Origin: Chara braunii
Taxonomy: Eukaryota > Streptophyta > Charophyceae > Charales > Characeae
Assembly: GCA_003427395.1 (NCBI GenBank)
Contig: BFEA01000278.1
Coordinates: 1,076,472-1,101,235 of the forward strand
Direction: 5' to 3'
DNA length: 24,764 bases
The number at the start of each line of letters is the position of its first letter. Position 1 is the stretch's first letter. The notes below the pieces were generated by a model, which made no database searches, was not told the origin of the DNA, and saw nothing but the letters and a program-made list of their open reading frames with translations. Of the stretch, positions 9,526-18,003 are shown piece by piece. Made by a program: the position numbers and the translations under genes.

Positions 9526-10420
9526 TTGGCTGCAGCGATGCAATCCGGGATGCTTGCACCTGAATGTGATGATCCACCTTCGGAGATCCCATTAGAACTT
9601 TGCAACCTTCTCAACCGATTTCCTGAAGTCTTGGCCGAACCGCATGAAGTTTCTGTGCGTCCGGTCCGACACAATATCGAGTTGATAGAAGGTAGCACTC
9701 CTCCAAAAGGCTGTGTCTATCGAATGGGCTCAGGCGAATTGGAATAGTTGCGAAGACAGATTGATGACATGATTGAGAAAGGATGGCTCAAGCCAAGCGA
9801 ATCCAAATTCGGTGCACCGGTTCTGTTTGTCCCTAAGAAAGGAGGCGAACTGCGGATGTGTATCGATTACTGCGGATTGAATAGAATAACAAGAAAAAAT
9901 GCATATCCTTTGCCGCGTATTGATGATCTGCTTGATGCTGCAGGTGGGTGCAAGATCTTCAGCAAGATCGATCATCAAGTCTGGCTACCACCAAATTGAA
10001 GTCGACCCTGCAGACCAACACAAAACTGCACTCAAAACTCGTGACGGGCTGTACGAGTTTACCGTCATGCCCTTCGGTCTTACGAATGCACCGACCACCT
10101 TTCAAAGTCTCATGAACAAGGTGTTCCGCAATCAGATCAATCGATTTGTTGTTGTTTATCTGGACGATATACTAATCTCCAACAAGTTGATGGAGGAGCA
10201 CATGAGACACCTTGAGGAAGTGTTACAGATCCTCAAGGATGCGCAACTCCATCTCAACTTGGAGAAATCTGAGTTTGGGAGGGACAAGGTCATCTACCTT
10301 GGACATCGGTTGTCTGCTGCAGGCCTAGAGCCCGAGGCAACCAAAGTTGAGGTCATCCGCAATTGGCCTTAACCGGCCAATGTCCGCGAGTTGCATTCTT
10401 TTCTTGGTCTTGCATCATAC
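9526..10420 (+). pseudogene. Element 2 reverse transcriptase
   Basis: Typical Ty3/gypsy RT motifs are present: [91 protein letters not shown], catalytic VYLDDILIS (YLDD codons 10157-10168) and YLGHRLSAAGLEPEATKVEV. Defects: TAG at 9745-9747, where relatives continue LEELRRQID (GAG to TAG); a 1-base insertion near 9975 between SKID and KSGYHQ; and TAA at 10370-10372 after RNWP. The downstream frame resumes with ANVRELHSFLGLASYYRKFV. It differs clearly from the RT of element 1, so the two belong to different families. Confidence 0.95.
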
Positions 10421-10975
10421 TACCGTAAGTTTGTACCCAAATTCTCTATTATCGCTCGTCCGCTGTCCAAGTTGACAAGTAAGAATGTGTCTTACACATG
10501 GGATGGGGAATGCACAACAACCTTCCAAGCGTTGAAGGAGGTTTTCGTGAGTCATCCGGTGCTCCGCATTGCAGATCCCAAACTTACATTCGTAGTAACT
10601 ACGGATGCAAAGCTTGTATGGGATTGGTGCAGTGCTGCAGCAAGATGACGGCGATGGCTTACGTCCGCTTGAATATTACAGCAAACATGCCCAGTCACAA
10701 GGTAGCTGCCTCCACTTACATGCGAGAACTCTACGCCTTGAGAGGCACTAAATCATTGGAAACACTACCTCTTGGGTCGTCATTTCAAAGTGTTCTCAGA
10801 TCAAGAGACTTTGAAATGGATTCAGACATAGATTAATCCATCAACCATATTGACCCGCTGGCCGCATGAGATTGATGTGTATGATTTTGAACTTAAGCAT
10901 AAGAAAGGCTGTTACAATCGCGTTGCGGATGCTTTGTCTCGCCATCCTGAGTACATGACTTGCCTTGTGGGTTCC
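10421..10975 (+). pseudogene. Element 2 RNase H and connection segment
   Basis: The first catalytic motif FVVTTDA is intact (about 10590-10610). The reading then passes through three frames: YGIGAVLQQDDGDG in frame from 10617, KVAASTYMRELYAL in the next frame, then LNHWKHYLLGRHFKVFSDQE and TLKWIQT up to TAG 10829-10831. The segment TRWPHEIDVYDFELKHKKGC and RVADALSRHPEYM follows in the same frame as the last piece. At least two indels and one stop therefore inactivate it. The three acidic residues (Asp in TTDA, Glu in RELYAL, Asp in FSDQE) are all still encoded, unlike in element 1. Confidence 0.9.
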
Positions 10976-11119
10976 TATGATCTCCATAAGAATTTGAAGG
11001 AGGAACTCATTGAGCACACTGCCAAGGATCCGGAACTCAGTCCCGTCAGATTCGGGCTGACCCTAGCAGTCAGCCTGATTTCCATGAATGTAAGGGTTTA
11101 CATTTTCGACGCTACGAGA

Positions 11120-12242
11120 AGCATGACCGACTGTGTGTACCCAACCGTGAGCCGATCCTTACTCACTTCTTGGACTTGGCTCATGGCCAGAGTGGACACT
11201 TCGATTTTGAGAAAACATACGGAAGTCTGCTGCAAAAGTTTGTATGGCCTGGAATAAAAGGAATGACATAGAAGTTTGTGGCTGAGTGTGAAGTCAGTCA
11301 ACGGATCAAACCGTCTCGACAAAAGCCCTATGGCTGCTGCATCCTCTTCTTATTCCTGATGGCCCGGGTGAGTCTCTTTCCATCGACTTCACGGACATGG
11401 GGAAGAAGAGCAGGAATGGATATTCGCAAGTAATGGTGATCGTTGACCGCTTTTCAAAATTTTTGAATCAGGTTCCATTGCCACCTCACGCCCCAACCGA
11501 CCTTGTGATCAAAAAGTTTCATAAGTACATTTTGCAGTGTGGGCCCCCGAAAACTCTCGCGAGTGACTGGGACACTAGGTTCATAAGTGCAGATTGGAAG
11601 GACTTCACCTCCCAGATCTATGACATCAAACCCAAGATGACATCTGGTCGGCATCCCGAAGCCAATGGGTTGGCCGAGGAGATCAACCAGACTGTGATCC
11701 AACTTCTCTGAGCTCTAATTGTGCCTGAACAGAACTCTTGGGACGAGGAGTTGCCGATTGTGCAGGGTTTGTACAACAACTCCATACACTCCATCGGGAT
11801 GACACCTAACCGGTTGCACCTGGGGTGGAAAATTCGCAATCCTTTATCCTATCTGTTTCCTGAACAGCCACCTGGCCTGACACGTGGCCAGCCAGGCTGC
11901 AACGCTAAGTTAGATCGTTTGCTCAAAGTTGTTGTCACAACTATGGAAAGGCGACGCAGTGCCATGATTAAGCATGCAAACAAAAAGCGCCAGCTTGACC
12001 CTTTCACAGTGGGAAGTTATGTTTGGGTTAAGATGTTTGAGTTTTCTGAAGAAGGTGTATCACGAAAGCTTCTTCCTCAGTACTACGGTCCGTGGAAGGT
12101 GCTGAACCGAGTAGGAGACGATTCCTTTGGTCCTTCTTACACGATCGACGTACCTACTCATCTGTGCACGTACCTAGTCTTTCATGCGTTGAAGTTGTTT
12201 CCGTATGAACCACCTGAAACTTTTCGTATCGAGAATCAATGA
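11120..12242 (+). pseudogene. Element 2 integrase (HHCC, DDE core, GPY/F module)
   Basis: Integrase would insert the cDNA into the genome. The zinc finger reads ILTHFLDLAHGQSGHFDFEK and, after TAG 11268-11270, KFVAECEVSQRIKPS. The second Cys of the usual CX2C is Ser here. The core carries D in SIDFTDMGKK (GAC, 11385-11387), D in ASDWDTRF (11565-11567) and E in PEANGLAEEINQ (11676-11678). The spacing from the second D to E is about 36 residues, so the DDE triad is intact. TGA at 11709-11711 follows VIQLL. The frame then continues with NSWDEELPIVQGLYNNSIHS, a basic region, and the GPY/F module QYYGPWKVLNRVG, ending at TGA 12240-12242. Confidence 0.93.
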
Positions 12243-12481
12243 TTCCCCGCGCAATCAATGGCGGTCACGAGGTTGATAGAATTGTCAAGCACAGTGGAAA
12301 GGGAAGAAACCGACAGTACAAAGTCCATTTTTTGTACCACCCGTTGAATGACTTCTACTGGATCGCTAAGAAAGACTTGCTGCAGAGTGCTGCGCGAGTC
12401 GTCAACGCATATGAACGATTGATCAGTTTTGAACAGCAGCCTAAATTCACTGCTACCCTCACTCCTACGGAACATACCTGA
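12239..12481 (+). CDS. Element 2 C-terminal chromodomain, overlapping frame
   Basis: The segment HEVDRIVKHSGKGRNRQYKV, HFLYHPLNDFYWIAKKDL and AARVVNAYERLISF has the shape of a chromodomain: a beta strand, a basic loop, a strand with an aromatic residue, a W-containing strand, then a C-terminal helix. In chromoviruses this domain steers integration to chromatin marks. Of the three aromatic-cage positions, the first is His rather than Tyr and the second is Phe rather than Trp, while Trp is kept in FYWIAKKDL, so lysine-methyl binding may be altered. Its ATG overlaps the integrase TGA as ATGA (12239-12242), one base back in frame. This could be a 1-base indel or stop-start coupling. It ends at TGA 12480. 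Confidence 0.8.
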   Translation: MIPRAINGGHEVDRIVKHSGKGRNRQYKVHFLYHPLNDFYWIAKKDLLQSAARVVNAYERLISFEQQPKFTATLTPTEHT

Positions 12482-12560
12482 TCTCTCTTTGCTATTTACG
12501 CTTATGATGCATTATGCAAGGACTCTGATTGAGTTACTTGCTCGAAGGGACCTCGCTCTT

Positions 12561-12573
12561 GAGGGGGGGGTAG
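12561..12573 (+). other. Polypurine tract, plus-strand primer
   Basis: A run of G (gaggggggggtag), pure purine except for one T, directly precedes the TG of the 3' LTR. This is the position and composition expected for plus-strand DNA priming. Confidence 0.88.
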
Positions 12574-13016
12574 TGTAATGACCTGCCATAACACAGACTG
12601 AGAACGCTGCTGATTTCTGAAGTTTTGCGGATGGAATGGATGCCTTGCCGAGATTCCCGCATTCTGTTGTGTTTTCTAAGTCTGTATGTGTGCGTGCCTG
12701 TGGACTTGCGTGCCTGTCTGAGTGCTCGTCGGCATGAGTGTGTGTGTGACCCACAAGGGTACTTGCTTGTTTGGCAGGCCCGTAGGGCCGGTACTTACCT
12801 GTGGCAGTGGCATTGAGGGTTGCAGCAAGGAAAACACTCAAGTAATGGAGCCAGGGGCCCGTGGTGCTTAGAGCAGCGGAAAAACACTCAAGTAGCAGGT
12901 AGGCTGGTACCGCACCCAATAGCAGTAGACGTGCCGGGTACTCGAGGCCGAGCAGAAGAAGACAAAGTTGGCATTTTTAGAGGCCCAATAGCGGTAGGCT
13001 AGGTCTAGGCCGGTAC
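12574..13016 (+). repeat. 3' LTR of element 2, truncated
   Basis: It starts TGTAATGACC like the 5' LTR and follows it to about CCGGTAC at 13016, corresponding to roughly the first 435 bp of the 1345-bp LTR. Similarity then stops. By eye there are about 20-22 substitutions, nearly all transitions, a 16-base insertion (a GTGCCTGTGGACTTGC-like partial duplication near 12694-12712) and an 8-base deletion near 13009. The missing 900 bp of LTR is not found further right. Confidence 0.9.
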
Positions 13017-13019
13017 TAG

Positions 13020-13311
13020 TCCATCCTGTCTACCCATAGGGTCAATGACCTGGAACAGTTGCAGGTTAGGGTAATTACGCACGAGATCACAAATGGCAGT
13101 AATAGTTTGCACCATAGCACCGCCATTCATAATTCCCAAGAACCAGAGGCACGGACAAGAGCGGTGTAGTGCCCAGGAGCATGTAGAATATAGGCACAAA
13201 CGTGCGAACAGTGGTCCGGGTCTCCACCCGAAGGGGCACGCGGCATATCAAGCCGGCGCCTTATCAAAGCAGTCTCCAAAACAGAGATATTGAATCCCCC
13301 ATGTCGAGTGT
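13020..13311 (-). pseudogene. Josephin-like deubiquitinase remnant, frameshifted
   Basis: Reading the minus strand from the TA tract leftward gives HGGFNISVLETALIRRRLDM, then CAYILHAPGHYTALVRASGS and WEL, then a stop. One frame over it continues NGGAMVQTITAICDLVRNYP and NLQLFQVIDPMGR. The pattern G-x-F-x-I-x-V-L-x-x-A-L, followed about 30 residues later by a catalytic-His strand (GHYTALVR) and a Trp strand, then a helix and an FxVI strand, resembles the middle and C-terminal part of the Josephin domain of ataxin-3-type ubiquitin proteases. The N-terminal half with the catalytic Cys is missing, cut by the TA microsatellite. The C-terminal end abuts the truncated LTR. It is a fragment and surely not functional. 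Family assignment is from memory of the fold pattern; another papain-like protease is possible. Confidence 0.45.
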
Positions 13312-13349
13312 AATTATATATATATAAATATTATATATATATATATATA
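13311..13349. repeat. (TA)n microsatellite
   Basis: An alternating TA tract with one short interruption. It separates the Josephin-like remnant from a 52-bp dispersed repeat. Confidence 0.95.
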
Positions 13350-13401
13350 GTCAAACAGAGCTGCCCGGTAAACCGTAGTCAGAGAGGGAGAAGAGGACAA
13401 C
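13350..13401 (+). repeat. 52-bp dispersed repeat, copy 1
   Basis: The sequence starts GTCAAACAGAGCTGCCC and ends GAGGGAGAAGAGGACAA. It recurs at 16561-16612 with a few mismatches, and in both places it directly follows a TA tract. Confidence 0.88.
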
Positions 13402-13437
13402 AAATGAGGGGCTGTGGCAAACTGTTTCGTCGGAGTT

Positions 13438-13491
13438 TATATATATATATATTCTGTTTGTGACGATATATATATATATATATATACGGAG

Positions 13492-13551
<60 letters not shown>
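13438..13551. repeat. (TA)n, (TA)n and (GA)n microsatellites
   Basis: Two TA tracts (13438-13452 and 13466-13486) and a long GA tract (13497-13551) follow one another closely. ORFs across them encode only Tyr-Ile or Arg-Glu runs and are not genes. Confidence 0.95.
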
Positions 13552-13553
<2 letters not shown>

Positions 13554-13801
13554 TCCTGATGTTCGTAGGGGATCCTATCAATTTCGCCAAACACTACCAA
13601 CCTGCAGTTTGGTCGTGTTGGCATGGTGCCTGATGCTTTCGGCTGTCCCCTAGCCGGTATCGCCCACCTGTAGGTTGGGAGCTGCCCCGCAAGTTCTCTC
13701 CTGAACACGGTTCCGGCTGCTACGGGGTTCCCCTAATGCCTACGATTAGGAGTTGTGGTAGGTAGGTAGTGTTAGGTGAAATTGAGAGAATAATATAGCT
13801 T
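13552..13801 (+). repeat. SINE-like module, copy A
   Basis: The module starts just after a GA tract with CTGATGTTCGTAGGGG and ends TTGAGAGAATAATATAGCTT just before a 15-base A run. Shared internal landmarks are GGCTGTCCCCTAGCCGGTAT, GGGGTTCCCC, GCCTACGATTAGGAGTTGTGG and GTAGGTAGTGTTAGG. Copy A lacks the GGACCTGAGGCGAGGCA stretch of the other copies. There is no coding capacity. Confidence 0.75.
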
Positions 13802-13835
13802 AAAAAAAAAAAAAAAGAGAGAGAGAGAGAGAGAG
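13802..13835. repeat. (A)15 then (GA)n
   Basis: A homopolymeric A run followed by a GA tract forms the simple-sequence join between module copies A and B. Confidence 0.95.
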
Positions 13836-14066
13836 TTTGATGTTTGTAGGGGAGGGGACCTGAGGCGAGGCACAGGGATTGGTCCGGTTGGCATCCCTGA
13901 TGCTACCGGCTGTCCCCTAGCCGGTATCGTCAACCTGGAGGTCGGGAGCAGGCCCAACGTGTTCTGTCATGAACACGGTTCTTGCTGTTATGGGGTTCTC
14001 TGTATGCCTACAATTAGGAGTTGTGGTAGGTAGGTAGTGTGAGGTGAAATTGAGAGAAGAATATAG

Positions 14067-14067
<1 letters not shown>
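13836..14067 (+). repeat. SINE-like module, copy B
   Basis: It begins TTGATGTTTGTAGGGGAGGG and ends GAATATAGCT. The inverted repeat TACCGGCT/AGCCGGTA (13904-13911 and 13919-13926) brackets a 7-base loop. It is followed by a (CA)n tail, where copy A has an A-run. Confidence 0.8.

Positions 14068-14122
<55 letters not shown>
14068..14122. repeat. (CA)n microsatellite
   Basis: An uninterrupted CA tract of about 27 units starts exactly at the end of module copy B. Confidence 0.97.
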
Positions 14123-14124
<2 letters not shown>

Positions 14125-14203
14125 GGTTCGCATGAACCTTGCACACTGCAATGGGAAGATTCATTCGAATCTAGCATGTCGGGCTGTGCAAGCAAGGGCA
14201 CGC

Positions 14204-14205
<2 letters not shown>

Positions 14206-14282
<77 letters not shown>
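14206..14282. repeat. (GA)n microsatellite
   Basis: A long GA tract immediately precedes module copy C. About 80 bp of unique sequence lies between it and the CA tract. Confidence 0.97.
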
Positions 14283-14284
<2 letters not shown>

Positions 14285-14503
14285 TGCTGATGTTCGTAGG
14301 GGAGGGGACCTGAGGCGAGGCAAAGGGATTGGTCCTGTAGGCATGGTCACTGATGCTACCGGCTGTCCTCTAGCCGGTATCGCCATCGTGCAGGTCGAGA
14401 GCGGCCCCCGCATGTTCTCTCTTGAGCACGGTTCTGGCTGCTGCGGGGTTCCCCGTATGCCTACAATTAGGAGTTGTGGCCGATAGGTAGTGTTAGGTTG
14501 GAA
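14283..14503 (+). repeat. SINE-like module, copy C
   Basis: It starts CTGCTGATGTTCGTAGGGGA and ends GTAGTGTTAGGTTGG, after which similarity to A and B is lost. It has the same TACCGGCT/AGCCGGTA hairpin (14357-14379) and GGGGTTCCCCGTATGCCTAC as the other copies. No simple-repeat tail follows, so this copy may be truncated. Confidence 0.78.
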
Positions 14504-14918
14504 ATTTCCACTCTCGACCTTCAACCTCCGACTTGCTTCGCCGGAGGCTTACGGGTAACGACAAATTTATTTTTCATCCCGCCCACCATCAGTCCTATCC
14601 TTGAGTCATCCACAAAATTTTTCCTTTGCTCGCGCTGTCACGCGGAGCTTACTATCACCCCGTTTTTTGCTTTGAATTCACCACTGTGTACAGTGTAGCA
14701 ATAAGTCCTCGATGGAAAAACGATCGCTATATAACAAGCTTTATGCATGTTTACAAAAAAATCTCCGCTAGATTTTCAGGATATAAAGGCCATTCGCCGT
14801 GTTATAAAAAACAACACACGTGCGTTTGTGGTGACAGCACTTGTGAAGACAGAGTGCACCAGCAGCAGCGACCTGCAACATTCTGGCGACAATCGAAACT
14901 TTGCAAGACGTGTCAGCT

Positions 14919-15395
14919 ATGCCGGGGTGGGACAAAAGCCGTCTTGTCCTCGTATGTCATGACGGCATGCCATTTGACGGGTCAGGTATTCCGCAGCGCT
15001 ATGGGTACCCACCCGACACGTGTGTTACATGGGCCAAAACAGTTGGCGTACCAGGATCGAGTGCCTTCTTCCTCTCCCGACAAGAGGTTGCACAAACGGT
15101 GGAATACATCCAAGGTACAGAGTTTGCTGATTTCAAGGTGAAGTTGAACTTTGTCACGGTTCTCTTTGAGGATCTTGCAGCGTGCATAGACATCCGACTT
15201 GGATTACTTCACCCGAGGATGGCAGTGGTCAGAGGAGAGTTCGAGTTTCCTCATCCAATAGCCCAGTCGTTCATGAGAAACATTCAAGAGGTACTAATGG
15301 AAGTCATCGGCCCGATAGTGAGGTTGTATGGTGACCACTACAAATTCACAGTGTGTGTTTGCATGATGTGTCCATCTATAACAGTAGGATCGTAG
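14919..15395 (+). CDS. Unrecognised ORF, 158 codons
   Basis: I do not recognise this protein. It starts MPGWDKSRLVLVCHDGMPFD at the first ATG of a frame that is open back to a TGA near 14845. It ends in ITVGS followed by TAG. The sequence has a mixed, globular-looking composition, with probable helices (RQEVAQTVEYIQGTEF; HPIAQSFMRNIQEVLMEVIG) and no signal peptide or membrane segment. Codon usage looks less random than in neighbouring ORFs. Two overlapping ORFs on the same strand (14626-15141 and 14747-14962) compete with it. It may be one exon of a split gene, as no clear promoter or polyadenylation signal is visible. An AT-rich stretch with TTTATGATT-type sequence follows. Confidence 0.35.
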   Translation: MPGWDKSRLVLVCHDGMPFDGSGIPQRYGYPPDTCVTWAKTVGVPGSSAFFLSRQEVAQTVEYIQGTEFADFKVKLNFVTVLFEDLAACIDIRLGLLHPRMAVVRGEFEFPHPIAQSFMRNIQEVLMEVIGPIVRLYGDHYKFTVCVCMMCPSITVGS

Positions 15396-16083
15396 GAGCC
15401 TTTTTGCTAACCGACGATGTCAAGTCTCGATTTGAACATGTTTCGCGACAATTTTGCAACGCTCCCGTCGACATATAGAGCTGTTGGGTTTTTGCTCCTT
15501 ATTTTGTACGACTACATTTGACATGCTTTTCGGTTGAATATGATTAAGGTTTCTTCCTTATCCGTCTTTGCCTTTTATGATTTATCAATCTGTGTTTCTC
15601 GACTTTTGTTTCTCGCCTACTGTCCAACGTTCCAACCTCGGCTGACGAACATATATATAAACAATGAATAACAGTCGCGAACACGTGAATTAACATCAAG
15701 AGGGACTTGATGCGAGACAAGAACGGACTCACAAAGATAGATTGTCATACAGGGACCACAAAGGCCGTTCCAAAAAAAAAAAAAAGATAGTGTCTTCATT
15801 ATGTACAACGACATGCAGATAACGATAGCGATGGATGTACCTCAGTTACTCGGTAGTACTATATTTTCTACAAGTTACTATAGACCACAATACTACCTTT
15901 CTGGAATGCACTTCCTACCCTAAACAACTCTATAGTAGTCTGAACTACTCTACATTACTCTATCGTTCAATGCTCTCAACAATTTACTGTCCTCCCCGCA
16001 ATATACTTTCCTGAGAACTCACATTACTCAGCCGACGAACTGCTACTAACCTCCAATTAACTCGCTTACCTTGGTGCTGGTGT
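15396..16083. other. Non-coding stretch
   Basis: No convincing ORF, RNA gene or repeat is seen. It is AT-rich with a 15-base A run (15771-15785). Several CTACTCTA/ACTACTCT-like pieces between 15840 and 15965 suggest a weak degenerate repeat. Confidence 0.5.
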
Positions 16084-16520
16084 GAAACTGTGATGGCTGC
16101 CACTGGCAGCCAACGGCGGGGGCACGTGCAATGGCGGGCGTTGGGGGGTCGTCGAAGTTGCCGTCGGCAAGTGGCGACAGGCAGAGGGGGACGTTGGGAG
16201 GGAATGGGCGGACTTCGGGAGGAGAGTAGTTGTGTGGGGGAGGGAACGGGGGTCGACAATTCCCGCCCTCACTGATTTCAAATCGCTGCCCATCTGGCCC
16301 GTCGATCTTTCAGATCGACGACCCATATCGGTCCCGATTTCAAATTGGTGCCCCCACTTCGAAAAAAAATTGCCTACCCCCCTCCTCCCCCCCCTTCTTT
16401 TATGCTGTGGTGTCACCCGGTGGCCAACCCGGCGGGACAACCGGCCAGACGGCCCGCCCAACCCCCCCCTCCCCCCAGGTGATGGACCAGGTCCCGAGGC
16501 GGCCGGGTAAACCGATAAGT
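16084..16520. other. GC-rich low-complexity stretch
   Basis: There is a sharp shift to G-rich (16100-16260) and then C-rich sequence (16375-16480). ATTTCAAAT(C/T)G occurs at 16275 and 16338. A short hairpin with arms CGTCGATCT/AGATCGACG and loop TTC lies at 16300-16320. Proline- and glycine-rich ORFs on both strands reflect base composition and are not called as genes. Confidence 0.5.
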
Positions 16521-16560
16521 TATGTTTTGATTTTCAAATTATATTATATATATATATATT

Positions 16561-16612
16561 GTCAAACAGAGCTGCCCAGTAAACCGTAAGCAGAGAGGGA
16601 GAAGAGGACAAG
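16561..16612 (+). repeat. 52-bp dispersed repeat, copy 2
   Basis: It matches 13350-13401 from GTCAAACAGAGCTGCCC to GAGAAGAGGACAA with a few substitutions, and again follows a TA tract (16540-16559). Confidence 0.88.
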
Positions 16613-17560
16613 AAACATCCACACAACTGTACATTGTATACATACATCCTTTTCTATTACGTTCTATGAATTCATGCGTACACAGTGAAAAATCTAACAG
16701 TTACACCCATTGATATATTACATACAGTGAGAAGGGGAGACAAATACATAAAGAGATGGAGAGAGAGAGCAAGAGATAGAGACGATGACTGATACTATTT
16801 CATTTTCATGATTCAAAATAATTTTCTATAAACCTAATATGGATTTGAACCACCACTTTATTTGTTTTTTCTGGTTAAGTTTAAGGTTTAAACAATCAGC
16901 AATGCAAACAGTTATCCAATAAAAACTTTTACCGTTCTCGAGCAACACACGGATATAACACGTACCATTGTGCACAACAAGCATTTATATTCAAGCAAAT
17001 GCAACAAATAGCCTAGAACAATTGAATCATCGTCCAAAATATTATGAAATGCGCATAGCACAATTTCATCGTTGACGTTCAGCCACAACACAACGACAAG
17101 TGGTTTGCTACGAGGAGACTCTATTACTTTGTGGCACCTTATATAACCGACCAACTTAAAACTCTAATTTAAAAACTATCAGAGACAGGGGAAAATGCTC
17201 ACGAAGCATGCATCGATATGACGTGGATGTCTGTATTCTACATAATGACTACGATCAAACTTTCACAATTTTAAAAAGGCGGACCTTTTGTTAGCACAGC
17301 TATGGCGGGGAACGCTTATTATGATCTGCACAATGATTATCTAAGTCATCCCGCTGTTGTTGATGCTCGCGAGCTCTAGATAGTATCTCGGCTAGATACC
17401 GATCACTTGCTTCACTTGAGTCTATAATATGACCTCAGCCTCCCAAGTGCAGCAAAGTGTCATCTGCGTATGGATCAAGTGTGACGCATAGGCCCTCAAC
17501 TTGCTCCTTAGCGCTCGAGAGACTCCTTGATATATGCCTTGGTAGAAACCTCCACGATCT
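16613..17560. other. AT-rich stretch without a recognisable gene
   Basis: No domain, RNA gene or clear repeat was found. A minus-strand 80-codon ORF at 16912-17154 has no recognisable features. A GGTTCAAATCC-like string near 16843 on the minus strand does not fold into a tRNA. Confidence 0.5.
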
Positions 17561-17570
17561 ATGTGTCTAT

Positions 17571-17838
17571 TCAACGGGCAACAGGAAAGTTTCAACTCCA
17601 TTGTACCCGTTGAATAGCCCCCGGGGCCCCGTTGAATTCCCTTTGAATGGTACAACGGGCCCTCCCCGTTGAATATTGTTCAACGGGGAGGGTGCATTGG
17701 GCCTCGGACACGACGCTGGACGCACGTGAACCAAAAAAAAATTGTCCCGTTGAATCCCGTCGAATCCCCGTTGAATCCCTGTTGAATCCCTGTTGAATCC
17801 CGTTGAATCCCCGTTGAATCCCCGTTGAATCCCGTTGG
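17571..17838. repeat. GTTGAATCCC short tandem repeat
   Basis: From 17745 to 17838 there are eight head-to-tail units of CCCGTTGAATCC-type (12-13 bp, one with GTCGAAT). Scattered single units and reverse-complement units (TTCAACGGG) lie from 17571. A second cluster of the same motif is at 18638-18720. ORFs reading IQRG or STGF repeats on the minus strand are by-products. Confidence 0.88.
17660..17692. repeat. Perfect 14-bp hairpin
   Basis: Arms CCCTCCCCGTTGAA (17660-17673) and TTCAACGGGGAGGG (17679-17692) are exact reverse complements around the loop TATTG. The arms contain the GTTGAA motif of the neighbouring tandem repeat. Confidence 0.93.
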
Positions 17839-18003
17839 GAAAAAAAAAACGGACATCGTCCAAAAATTCCGGAAAAAAACTATGTTATGCAGAAAAATAA
17901 ACTGAACAACTTTTGCCTCAGGGTCACATTGAAAATCTTCACCAAGTTAAAAATAAAAAATAAAATAAAAAAATAAGTTATTATTGTTATTATTTTTTTA
18001 CGT

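Larger units (their letters stand above)
4196..13016 (+). mobile_element. Element 2: Ty3/gypsy chromovirus inserted in element 1, 3' end truncated
   Basis: This has the full layout of a chromovirus: LTR, initiator-Met primer site, long leader, gag, protease, RT, RNase H, integrase, chromodomain, polypurine tract and LTR. The 5' LTR start (TGTAATGACC, 4196) and the 3' LTR start (TGTAATGACC/T, 12574) match base for base apart from one C/T. The copy is dead: there are stops at 8787, 9745, 10370, 10829, 11268 and 11709, and frameshifts in gag, protease, RT and RNase H. It sits inside the integrase region of element 1 and is therefore younger. The 3' LTR is cut after about 440 bp, so no target duplication can be read. 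Confidence 0.92.

Noticed and set aside
13351-14524. ORFs encoding Ser-Leu, Arg-Glu, Thr-His or Cys-Val runs
   Set aside because: They are direct translations of GA and CA microsatellites.
16230-16589. Proline-rich ORF of 119 codons
   Set aside because: It is in a C-rich tract, overlaps similar ORFs on both strands and runs into a TA microsatellite and the 52-bp repeat.
16820-16860. Minus-strand GGTTCAAATCC-like string suggesting a tRNA T-arm
   Set aside because: The T-stem pairs only partly, and no acceptor, D or anticodon arm could be laid out.
17571-17838. Regularly spaced repeats that might suggest a CRISPR array
   Set aside because: The units are 12-13 bp head to tail with no spacers, and the DNA is eukaryotic.
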